Shown: positions 17,594-25,202 of the stretch, one piece after another | Numbering within the stretch: position 1 is the first letter of the stretch | Layout: each line of letters starts with the position of its first letter | Origin: JAUWKC01 sp035529895 | GTDB lineage: Bacteria > Planctomycetota > Phycisphaerae > Sedimentisphaerales > Anaerobacaceae | Length of the DNA stretch: 64,000 nucleotides | Direction of reading: 5' to 3' | Assembly (NCBI GenBank): GCA_035529895.1 | Contig: DATKVV010000041.1 | Coordinates: 62,001-126,000 of the forward strand | Translations under genes and position numbers: made by a program | Notes under the pieces: model-generated | Database searches by the model: none | What the model saw: the letters and a program-made list of their open reading frames with translations, nothing else | What the model was told of the DNA's origin: nothing

Positions 17594-18871
17594 TTAGCTG
17601 TTGGCAAATCTTTCTCTGAAAGCCCACAGCCCCAGGGCCGGGTTTGAAATAAAATAGACTTCCTCTCCGCCCGGCAGCTTGTTGAACCCATCCTGAAGCT
17701 TCTTCGGATTGTATCTTTTGTTCATTTCCGAGATGTCTGCGTATCTGAAATTAGCCGCTTCGATTTCCTTTTTGCTGAGCTTCCCCGGACAATAGGTGAT
17801 GGAAAATCGCCCTTCGCAAGAGCCGTGTATCAAGTGGGCGGCCGCACTGAGATTATTTCTGATGTCCTCGTTCTGCTTGACCGCTTCCAGCACCCTCTCT
17901 GTACCCACATAGCCGTATTTGCGAATAAGTCGGTCGATTTCCGGGTCCTCCCCGAACTGGCTCACTCCCGGCGCCAGGACAATTAGCTCGCCGCCGTCGG
18001 CCATTGCCATTCGGGTGCGATAGATGCTCTTGTTGCCCAGCCAGGTACTTTTATATTCAGAAGGGTCAAGATAAACCACTACCTTCCCAAGCGGCTTATC
18101 CAGCATCCTGAAATTAACTTTAAGAGAGAGGCGGGCCGCCAGATTAAAACACTCGGCATCGTCGCCGATAAAGAGCCCCCGCGTCTTAAGGGCGCCATCT
18201 GCGTCGCCGCTTACAACCGTCAGAACGTAAACAACCGGCATATCTTTTGCAAAGTGTTCGGATGCGTAATTTATCACGCGCCTCACGGGATTGTCGGCCC
18301 GTCCCATTATCCTTTCCATACCGTATGCGGCGCCCAGAAAATGACTCTTATTGATACCGTCGGCCCCACCGGTGCCGATAAAGATATTCTTGTTGTAGTT
18401 GGCCATACCGCTCACTTCGTGCGGCACAACCTGGCCTATGGATAGAATCAGGTCAAACTTGCCCTCAACCAGAAGGCGATTCACCTGGGCAGGCCAACTG
18501 TAATCGACCCGGCCTTCGGAAACCTCTTTGACAAATTCGGACGGTACTTCACCGAGCGTCACCAGGTCGGTGCGCCAGTTATGCCTTCTGAACAGCTCCG
18601 GCGGAACTTGCTCGAACATTTGCCCTATTTCGCTTTGCGTCATTGGTGAATGGGTACCCAAAGCCGGAAGAATGTCCGTGAGAGTGCCGCCGTAATACTC
18701 CCACGCAAGAGACGTAAGTTCGCCCGCGCGCGAGTGGCAGCGGGTGAAGTCCGGAGGAATCGCCAGCACCTTTTTCTTGGGCCCAAGCTTGTCCAGCGCC
18801 GCATAGAGCCCTTCTTTGAGGTCTTCGCTGGTCAGATTGTCGTTTTCATTTCCGCGACTGTAAAGTAACAC
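17594..18871 (-). CDS. LarA-family nickel-pincer hydroxyacid racemase/epimerase (DUF2088), candidate gluconate/mannonate 2-epimerase
   Basis: About 425 residues from a GTG at 18871, preferred because GGGAGG lies 10 bases upstream and the start falls 5 bases after the HAD stop. The residues needed for the nickel-pincer nucleotide enzyme are all present: His74 (ALGTHSPMT), His151 (VVPHEVSG), Lys161 (NYNKNIF) and His177 (NKSHFLG). The 10- and 26-residue distances from His151 equal those between His174, Lys184 and His200 of Lactiplantibacillus LarA. The LarA superfamily includes lactate racemase and D-gluconate 2-epimerase. Next to gnd and a mannonate-forming SDR, a gluconate/mannonate epimerase is the best guess. 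The cofactor genes larB, larC and larE are not in the window. Confidence 0.8.
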   Translation of the reverse strand: MLLYSRGNENDNLTSEDLKEGLYAALDKLGPKKKVLAIPPDFTRCHSRAGELTSLAWEYYGGTLTDILPALGTHSPMTQSEIGQMFEQVPPELFRRHNWRTDLVTLGEVPSEFVKEVSEGRVDYSWPAQVNRLLVEGKFDLILSIGQVVPHEVSGMANYNKNIFIGTGGADGINKSHFLGAAYGMERIMGRADNPVRRVINYASEHFAKDMPVVYVLTVVSGDADGALKTRGLFIGDDAECFNLAARLSLKVNFRMLDKPLGKVVVYLDPSEYKSTWLGNKSIYRTRMAMADGGELIVLAPGVSQFGEDPEIDRLIRKYGYVGTERVLEAVKQNEDIRNNLSAAAHLIHGSCEGRFSITYCPGKLSKKEIEAANFRYADISEMNKRYNPKKLQDGFNKLPGGEEVYFISNPALGLWAFRERFANS

Positions 18872-18876
18872 GTCTG

Positions 18877-19788
18877 TTATGCCTCCCAGGGCGGCCGCTC
18901 GGGCAGGCACGCATCGAATTCCGCAATTAATTGTGCCTCGTAGCTGCCCGCGTATTTGCCGTTAATGAATTTATCAAAAGCCTCATCATGAAACCTCTTC
19001 CAGGACTCGACCTCGGCGCCGGGATTGATGGGATAGAACAAGGCGTCATTCGCTCTTGCCGCCTTCATGTCACCCGGTGCGTCGCCAATCATAAGGATAT
19101 GGTCCTTTTCGTACTTACCTTTTGTTGTGTAATTAAGATGCTGTGCCTTTGTGCCCATTTCCTGCCCTGCTATGATTGCCGCGTAATTGGCAATATCGTG
19201 CTCCTCCCATTCTCGCGCCAGCGCTTCGCCCGGCGTCGCGGAAACCACTATCACATCCGCCACCGGCTGCATCTTCTCCAGACTCTCCCGCACAAATGGA
19301 AAGGGCGGTACATCCTTGACGATGTCCTTTATGGCCACGTTAACCTGCTTGCTCCAGGCAAGCACATGCTCCAGCTCACGTTTGGCCTCCTCGCCCGGCG
19401 CATCGGCAATTGCTTTTTCCAGGCCCTCATTGCTCAAGAGGCTTTTTGGGTCATCAACCCACGCGAAATAGTGAGGAAATTGCGGAACCTTAAAGCTCCT
19501 GGCCTTGACCATCGGATGCAAAGGCAGCAGCTCGGTCAGGATACGCTTGATTGTTTTGTGCCGGTTTGCCCCGCGCGTTTTGGAAAAAAGGTCCGCGAAT
19601 TCCTTGCACTCGCGCGCCGCCAGCGCCACAGGCTGCAAACCGAAGTACGCAATCATCCAGGGACAAAAGCACTCCCGCTGTTTTATTCCCATGCTGTCAA
19701 AAGCACACCCGTCAGAATCGATACCCACGAAGAATTTCTTTCTTGGTTTAAATTCCTTCAGTGCTTTTGCCGGGTCGGATTCCACCAT
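18877..19788 (-). CDS. HAD superfamily hydrolase
   Basis: About 303 residues from the ATG at 19788 (GGAGAA upstream). HAD motif I is GIDSDGCAFDSM, with Asp as nucleophile and Asp two residues later. Motif II is VVSATPG (Ser/Thr), and the late acidic motif is MIGDAPGDM. A large helical cap lies between. The substrate is likely a small phosphate ester. The gene lies between the SDR and larA-like genes with gaps of 22 and 5 bases, so it is part of the hexuronate operon. It could remove dead-end phosphorylated sugars, but that is inference. Confidence 0.82.
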   Translation of the reverse strand: MVESDPAKALKEFKPRKKFFVGIDSDGCAFDSMGIKQRECFCPWMIAYFGLQPVALAARECKEFADLFSKTRGANRHKTIKRILTELLPLHPMVKARSFKVPQFPHYFAWVDDPKSLLSNEGLEKAIADAPGEEAKRELEHVLAWSKQVNVAIKDIVKDVPPFPFVRESLEKMQPVADVIVVSATPGEALAREWEEHDIANYAAIIAGQEMGTKAQHLNYTTKGKYEKDHILMIGDAPGDMKAARANDALFYPINPGAEVESWKRFHDEAFDKFINGKYAGSYEAQLIAEFDACLPERPPWEA

Positions 19789-19810
19789 CTCGTTCTCCTG
19801 ATAAAAAACT

Positions 19811-20629
19811 TTACACTCCGCTGAAAGCCGAAAATCCCCCGTCAATGGGTACAACTATTCCGGTTACGAATTTAGCCGCGTCGCTTAACAGCCACATGAC
19901 GGCGCCAATCAATTCCTCCGGCTCACCGAATCGACCCATCGGCGTATGGTCGATTATCGTCTTCCCCCGGGCTGTCAGTTCACCGGACTTCTCATCGGTC
20001 AGGAGGAACCGGTTCTGCTCGGTCAGAAAGAATCCTGGTGCGATGGCGTTGACGCGAATCTCCCTGGAATAATTCTGGCACAGATGCACGGCCAGCCACT
20101 GCGTAAAGTTATTCACAGCCGCTTTGGCCGCCGAATACCCCATCACCTTGGTCAGCGGGCTTAAAGACGCCATGCTCGAAATATTCAATATGATGCCCTT
20201 CTGCCGTTTTGCCATATCTTTGGCCACGACCTGAGTGGTAAGAAACGTGCCGATGAAATTCAAATCAAATACGAACCGGACCGCCTCCGCAGGCAAATCA
20301 AAAAATGGCAGTGTGTCCGAAGTGGTCGCCTCTTTCTTATTGCCCCCGGCCCCGTTAATCAATATGTCGATTTCGCCGAGCTCCGCCACCGTTTTTTTTC
20401 TGGCCACCTCCAGTGACTCCTTGTCCAGAACGTTGCATTTGACGGCAATAGCGGTCCCGCCTTTTGACTTGATTTCGCAGGCGACCCTGGCCGCAGCTTC
20501 TTCAATCAGGTCCCAAACCGCTATTTTCGCTCCCGCACCGGCAAGCGCCCTGGCCATCGCCCCGCAAAGAATTCCACCAGCCCCGGTAATCGCAACAACT
20601 CTGCCTTTCAGGTCGAATAACTCGCTCAT
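19811..20629 (-). CDS. SDR family oxidoreductase, probable fructuronate reductase (D-mannonate oxidoreductase)
   Basis: 272 residues. The Rossmann motif is TGAGGILCGAMA, NAG is NGAGG, and the catalytic Ser and YSAAKAA (Tyr-x3-Lys) follow NISSM. The C-terminal segment MGRFGEPEEL, then VTGIVVPIDGGF, is standard. Insertions such as LPFFDLPAEA after NGAGGNKK are characteristic of the SDR mannonate oxidoreductases found with UxaE in Thermotoga-type hexuronate pathways. It would reduce D-fructuronate to D-mannonate with NADH. It begins 13 bases after the uxaE stop. Confidence 0.85.
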   Translation of the reverse strand: MSELFDLKGRVVAITGAGGILCGAMARALAGAGAKIAVWDLIEEAAARVACEIKSKGGTAIAVKCNVLDKESLEVARKKTVAELGEIDILINGAGGNKKEATTSDTLPFFDLPAEAVRFVFDLNFIGTFLTTQVVAKDMAKRQKGIILNISSMASLSPLTKVMGYSAAKAAVNNFTQWLAVHLCQNYSREIRVNAIAPGFFLTEQNRFLLTDEKSGELTARGKTIIDHTPMGRFGEPEELIGAVMWLLSDAAKFVTGIVVPIDGGFSAFSGV

Positions 20630-20642
20630 CTCGTACCGTCCC

Positions 20643-21890
20643 TTAATCTATGAAAATCGGTTTTACGTGCCGTTCGTAAATATTCTCTGTTACATTCTGC
20701 GCGATTGTTTCCTCATATTTTTCCAGTGCGTCCAGAAACTCGCTGCCCATCTCAGCCCCCACTTTATATCCTACGTGCAGCAGTTGGCGGAAATTCGGGT
20801 TATACTTTTCGCACGATTGGTCGTGCCGCAGGGTGCCGGCGTACTCCTCGCCGCTCCATTTATCAACCGTCTCGGGCGACGGCAGCCTGCTTTTGTCAAT
20901 GTCAATGACAGTAGCGTATGGGGCACAAAGCTCATCATATCGGCCCAGCGCATTGGCGTAAATTCTCCTGGCGATTGACAAGCCTTCACTGCCGGCCAGG
21001 GCCAGACCGATAAGCTCTTCGAGCCAGGTCGTTCCGGCCGTCTTTATATGCAGCCCCGCCTCAAATTTCTTCAGCGCGATGTTCATTGATTTATATATCG
21101 AGAACTTGTCACTGCCCGAATGCACGCTTAGTTTCAGATCCTTCGCCAGGCCGAATTCCTTGACCGCAAAGGCGATCACCGCGAGGTCTTGCTCAAACTC
21201 CTTTGCAAACCGGGTGACATCGCCCACGTAATCAACGCCCTTGTTGAATCGGCCTGTGAATTTCGGAGCTATGGTTTGCGCGGGCACACGCTCGTCGGCA
21301 AGGGCGGCGAGAATAAAAAGCATTTCAACGGGCGTTTGCGGCTGGTCGGTCTCGTCCATCGAGACCTCCGTAATGAATTTCCCCCTGCCTTTGGCCGCCT
21401 CGATATGACGGTAGATTTTACCGGCCTCCACAGCCGCCAGCAGAAACTTGTCGGCAATTGCTTCCACCTGCTCTTTGGTAATTTTGAAGGTCTCGTTAAT
21501 CCCCGGAATCTCCAGAGAGCCGATGTGCTTCTTATATTTCTTGACGAACGCGCCCTTATATTTCTTGTCCGCCGGCCGCCCGATGAAGTCGGCGACATCC
21601 AGCGTGAAAAAGTCGCTCGAATCTATGAACAAATCCACGTTCTTGAGCCCGATATGGTCGGCGTCCACTCGGTAAGAATCGTTCCAACCGAGCGCCTTGA
21701 CCGTCTCGTCGGCTTCGTCGCGGACGTCACCGGGTACGGTCTGGATTATTGTGTGTTCGCGGTGCGACTTGTTCCACACCGGCGTAACGTCAGCACCGGC
21801 CTCTTTCGCCTTGATAATAGCCTGCAATTGAGCTTTCCCCTGATGGCCGAACCTGTCACCCACTCCGAATGAATACTTCTCCAGAATCAT
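20643..21890 (-). CDS. uxaE: Tagaturonate/fructuronate epimerase
   Basis: 415 residues, about the length of the UxaE enzyme described in Thermotoga maritima. Recognisable segments are SFGVGDRFGHQGKAQL near the start, YRVDADHIGL, FIDSSDFFTLDVAD, KFITEVSMDET, LSVHSGSDKFSIYK and LRHDQSCEKYNPNFRQLLHVGYK. It interconverts D-tagaturonate and D-fructuronate, letting galacturonate flow into the glucuronate branch. It is the first gene of a five-gene minus-strand cluster (uxaE, SDR, HAD, larA-like, gnd) with small gaps. Confidence 0.9.
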   Translation of the reverse strand: MILEKYSFGVGDRFGHQGKAQLQAIIKAKEAGADVTPVWNKSHREHTIIQTVPGDVRDEADETVKALGWNDSYRVDADHIGLKNVDLFIDSSDFFTLDVADFIGRPADKKYKGAFVKKYKKHIGSLEIPGINETFKITKEQVEAIADKFLLAAVEAGKIYRHIEAAKGRGKFITEVSMDETDQPQTPVEMLFILAALADERVPAQTIAPKFTGRFNKGVDYVGDVTRFAKEFEQDLAVIAFAVKEFGLAKDLKLSVHSGSDKFSIYKSMNIALKKFEAGLHIKTAGTTWLEELIGLALAGSEGLSIARRIYANALGRYDELCAPYATVIDIDKSRLPSPETVDKWSGEEYAGTLRHDQSCEKYNPNFRQLLHVGYKVGAEMGSEFLDALEKYEETIAQNVTENIYERHVKPIFID

Positions 21891-22137
21891 ATTTCTGCAG
21901 TCCTTAACAGACGAACATCAACCTGTTTCTATCACACGTATTCGCCGCAATATATACTATCTGCGGCAAAATTTCAAAGCTAATTTCTTCACGCCGGCCG
22001 GCGTTCGGTCATCTGCGCACGAGCAGTTTGCGCCGGACTTATCCTCAAATTCATTTACGGCTCCGGCACAGATGAGCCGATATCTAAGTAGATGTGGCGG
22101 GCAACGATGCCGTTTAGAGATGATATTTTGGCGTCTT

Positions 22138-22254
22138 GGTGCTGTCGTTGCTCTTTCAGATGAAAACGGTGAAATCGTCCGGCGGTATTCCTGCGACGTC
22201 TTCGCCGAGGTAAACCGCGCGAGCGGCTACAAGAATCCGTACCTGTTCACCGGC
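22138..22254 (+). pseudogene. RHS/YD-repeat protein remnant
   Basis: Within a short open frame, about 39 residues read like the C-terminal core of an RHS repeat protein: VVALSDENGEIVRRYS, then DVF, then NPYLFTG. In intact RHS proteins NPYLFTG is followed by a Tyr-rich RYYD segment, which is missing; the frame becomes unrelated. Upstream, the repeats are also gone. This is therefore a decayed fragment in the 450-base gap between uxaE and the ICMT-like gene. No other gene is seen in that gap. Confidence 0.7.
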
Positions 22255-22342
22255 ACCGAAGCAATAGTCTTACAGGCGTCCTGGAAAATAGACGGTCTGG
22301 TTGGCGCCGGGATAGAGCAAGAATCGGGCGAAGGACTCGTTC

Positions 22343-22975
22343 GTGGAAGTGAAAAATGCTGCAATTGAGTCGTTTCTTAAAAGCTTTGCCTTCAGTCTCC
22401 TGTTATGTCTATATTGCGCTTTCTTTGCTTTCATTCGCGCACGGTCGCTCCTGAAGGACTTTGATCTTTTCGAATTGCTGCATCTTATCTGCAACCTGAC
22501 GCTCGCGTTGCTTTTCCTCATTCGCACCAGACCTTCCGTCGTGAGCATGAATCTCATCCATTGGACTGTTGCTCTGATTACTTCTTTGTCCGGCTTCCTT
22601 TTTGTCAGGGAAAGTGTGAGTCCCAACCGTAGCTTGCTCTTTGCTGGTCATGCCCTCATGATATTCGCGTTTCTTATAGACATTGTGGCAGCGCTTACAC
22701 TCGCAAGGAGTTTTGGTTTTCTACCTGCCTTAAGGCGTGTAAAAACCAAGTACCTGTATCAGTTGGTTAGGCATCCCATGTATCTTGCCTCAATGGTCCT
22801 CAGATTGGGATATGTCCTGATGAATCCTTCCGTTTACAATGCCCTGCTTACAGTGCTTATTATTCTGCTCTATGGTAAACGGGCAAAATACGAGGAGCAA
22901 ATCCTCTCGCATGACAATTCATACGTGGACTACCTAAACCAAGTGAAGTCTCGGTTTATACCGGCAATATACTAA
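22343..22975 (+). CDS. Isoprenylcysteine carboxyl methyltransferase-like membrane protein
   Basis: 210 residues from a GTG start (a second GTG lies six bases on; neither has a strong ribosome-binding site). About five membrane segments are seen, at roughly residues 10-30, 38-60, 66-85, 95-115 and 150-170. The C-terminal catalytic signature is YQLVRHPMYLA, then EEQIL and YVDYLNQVKSRFIP, the SAM-binding pattern of the ICMT/PEMT-like family. Bacterial members methylate unknown lipids or proteins at the membrane. There is no obvious link to its neighbours. Confidence 0.8.
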   Translation: MEVKNAAIESFLKSFAFSLLLCLYCAFFAFIRARSLLKDFDLFELLHLICNLTLALLFLIRTRPSVVSMNLIHWTVALITSLSGFLFVRESVSPNRSLLFAGHALMIFAFLIDIVAALTLARSFGFLPALRRVKTKYLYQLVRHPMYLASMVLRLGYVLMNPSVYNALLTVLIILLYGKRAKYEEQILSHDNSYVDYLNQVKSRFIPAIY

Positions 22976-23026
22976 TTGATAGACAGAGCCACCTGCGTCT
23001 GCTTGCTGCTTTTCACAGTTGTTATC

Positions 23027-24079
23027 TTAACTGCATCTGACCGTTTTGTAGAGTACCAGTAAGTTCTCGACCGGTGTGTCAGGCTGGGTGTTGTGTGCGG
23101 GGGCGATGATTAGGCCGCCGTTTTTGCCGACGGTTTCAATTCGCTGTCGGACTTCCGCCGCCACATCCTCCGGCGTCCCGAAAGGTAATGTCTTCTGGAT
23201 GCTTATCGTGCCGTGAAAGCATATCCGCTCGCCGAATTCGGCCTTCAATTCAGCCGGGTTCATATTCATCGCCTCCGGCTGAACCGTCTGGTATATATCC
23301 ACACCCGCTTCAATCAGGCCGGGCCACAGCGGCCGCGTCGAGCCGCAGCAATGCAGCATGACCTTCGCGCCGTATCTGTGCCCCAGAGCGCACATCTTCT
23401 TGAGCTTGGGAAAGAACAGCTTCCGCCACGTCTCGGGGCTCATCAGCAGCCCGTTCTGCGTACCGTAATCATCCCCAATCCAGAGAATGTCAATCTGACC
23501 ATCGGCCGTTTCGAGGGCCTTTTTACTGACTTCGTAACAGCATCGGAAACGCTTCTCCATGCAGGCCAGCCCTATCGGGTCTTCCAGAGCAATGTCGTAA
23601 ATGACCTGCTCGACTCCTCTGCCATACGCTGTCCCGTTGATAAGGTCCATATTCCCCGGCGAGCCAAATATGATGGCGTAGCCCGAGTATTTCTTGCAGT
23701 CCTCGGCCATTTTCGAAAAATCGAACCACTCCACCTTCGGCCATCTGAACTTCTCAACATCCTCCGGCGTCTTGAACTCCGCGTAAGGAAACTCCACCGC
23801 CTCGTTATATGTCCCCGCCTCGTTGCTGACAGGCTTGCGGATGCTGCCCCAATAGTTTTCAAACCGCCCGTCCTCCCACCTCCGCAGCGCCGGCCCAATG
23901 TACGGCGCATCCACAACCCGCAGATCCACCCCGAGTTTACCCAGAATAACGTCCATACTGTCCGTCTGGAAGTGCTTCTTGAGTTTGTTATCCACCTCCG
24001 GCGTCCCGATATAATCGCAGGGACACCGGTCCGGCTGCTTGTGCTTCAGTGCAGTCAATACCCGTTCCTTAGATGTCAT
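23027..24079 (-). CDS. Uroporphyrinogen decarboxylase family protein (MtaA/CmuA-like)
   Basis: 350 residues, a TIM barrel of the URO-D superfamily. The motif MLHCCGSTR (His-x-Cys-Gly) matches the zinc site of corrinoid:thiol methyltransferases such as MtbA rather than heme-pathway HemE, whose N-terminal Arg-rich substrate motif is absent. The start is TSKERVLTALKHKQPDR, typical of this group. Such proteins are frequent beside sugar genes in planctomycetes, where their substrates are unknown; demethylation of O-methyl sugars or transfer of methyl groups is possible. Paired with another URO-D-like gene 26 bases upstream. Confidence 0.82.
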   Translation of the reverse strand: MTSKERVLTALKHKQPDRCPCDYIGTPEVDNKLKKHFQTDSMDVILGKLGVDLRVVDAPYIGPALRRWEDGRFENYWGSIRKPVSNEAGTYNEAVEFPYAEFKTPEDVEKFRWPKVEWFDFSKMAEDCKKYSGYAIIFGSPGNMDLINGTAYGRGVEQVIYDIALEDPIGLACMEKRFRCCYEVSKKALETADGQIDILWIGDDYGTQNGLLMSPETWRKLFFPKLKKMCALGHRYGAKVMLHCCGSTRPLWPGLIEAGVDIYQTVQPEAMNMNPAELKAEFGERICFHGTISIQKTLPFGTPEDVAAEVRQRIETVGKNGGLIIAPAHNTQPDTPVENLLVLYKTVRCS

Positions 24080-24105
24080 AAAAGTACTCCATAGCGAAAG
24101 CTTTG

Positions 24106-25179
24106 TTAACGCGAATATTCTTCGCGGAGCGCAGCCACCGTCTCAAAGATACAGGTAATCTTATCATCCGTCACCTTTTCGTCAATGTTGATACAGCACA
24201 CGCCCGTCAGTCGGGGATTTCCCGAATCGTCAACGAGCTGGCGAATCGAAGCTTCTATCTCGGAGGTGCTCTGCTCTATTATCTCCACGGGACTCAACCT
24301 GATATTCAGGAATGTATTGGCAAGAGACCGGCGGAGCTTCGCTACATCTCCACCCCAACCCACGTCGAGGAAGTCCACCCGGCCAAGCTCCGCGAAGGCC
24401 TCACCGTACCGGTCCGGGTCCTTGCCGCAGAAGTGAATGCCGAAGGGCCTGTACTTCTTGCTCCACCGCTCGTCGAATGCCCAAAGGAACTTCTTGTAAT
24501 CCTCCACCGAAATCATCGTATGCGAGCATTCGCTGTGCAGGAACACCGCCGGCTCGAGGTGCCGCACGTTCCTGTTGACGCTTATTGAGGTCGAGCCGGT
24601 CCCTTTTTGAAGTCCCTGCGTGAACCTCTCGATGACCTTCGCAATTTCACCGAGGAACTGCCTGACCTCCTCCGGCTTGTCAAACATATCCATAAACAGC
24701 GCCTCTCCCCGCAAATCAAGGCCGATATTCAAAATGCCGCCCCAGTTTACGTCGCCGGTCAGGTAACCATATTTGGCTTTGAGGGACTCTGTCAGCCGCA
24801 CGAACTTCTTATATGCTGCGCTCTCAAAAGCCGCCTCCGCCGAAACGTTCAGGTTGTCCATCTTCGCGCATTGAACCTGCGGTGGTGCATCTTCTTTGTA
24901 TTCGACTTTGCAGCCTAACATTTCGCTGAGCAAAAACCCCGCTGCAAGGTGCACCGCGCCCACGACCGGCAGGTCCTTGTCCCTGTCCTCCCCGAGGCCG
25001 TATTGTCCCCACCGCGCGTAAAGCGCCTGCTCCATCTTCCGTTCCGCTTCCACTCTTCGCACCGGGTCGTAGAAAAAATCCTCGTCGAACGTCAGCCCTT
25101 CGTTATGAAACCACCACGCCGGAGCCAGCACCACATCCACCGGCAGCATCGGATTGTTCGTGAAAGCACCGCTCTCCAT
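24106..25179 (-). CDS. Uroporphyrinogen decarboxylase-like protein
   Basis: 357 residues. It is a divergent URO-D-like barrel. The segment GYLTGDVNWGGILNIGLDLRG and the metal-site-like GIHFCGKDPDRYGEAFAEL (His-x-Cys-Gly) place it near corrinoid methyltransferase relatives. It lies immediately upstream of the other URO-D gene and downstream of the GH30-like gene on the same strand, with gaps of 26 and 23 bases. The four genes from symporter to URO-D likely form one operon for uptake and use of a specific glycoside, perhaps methylated. Substrate is unknown. Confidence 0.75.
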   Translation of the reverse strand: MESGAFTNNPMLPVDVVLAPAWWFHNEGLTFDEDFFYDPVRRVEAERKMEQALYARWGQYGLGEDRDKDLPVVGAVHLAAGFLLSEMLGCKVEYKEDAPPQVQCAKMDNLNVSAEAAFESAAYKKFVRLTESLKAKYGYLTGDVNWGGILNIGLDLRGEALFMDMFDKPEEVRQFLGEIAKVIERFTQGLQKGTGSTSISVNRNVRHLEPAVFLHSECSHTMISVEDYKKFLWAFDERWSKKYRPFGIHFCGKDPDRYGEAFAELGRVDFLDVGWGGDVAKLRRSLANTFLNIRLSPVEIIEQSTSEIEASIRQLVDDSGNPRLTGVCCINIDEKVTDDKITCIFETVAALREEYSR

Positions 25180-25202
25180 AATTCTTGTTTTTCCTGGATT
25201 GA

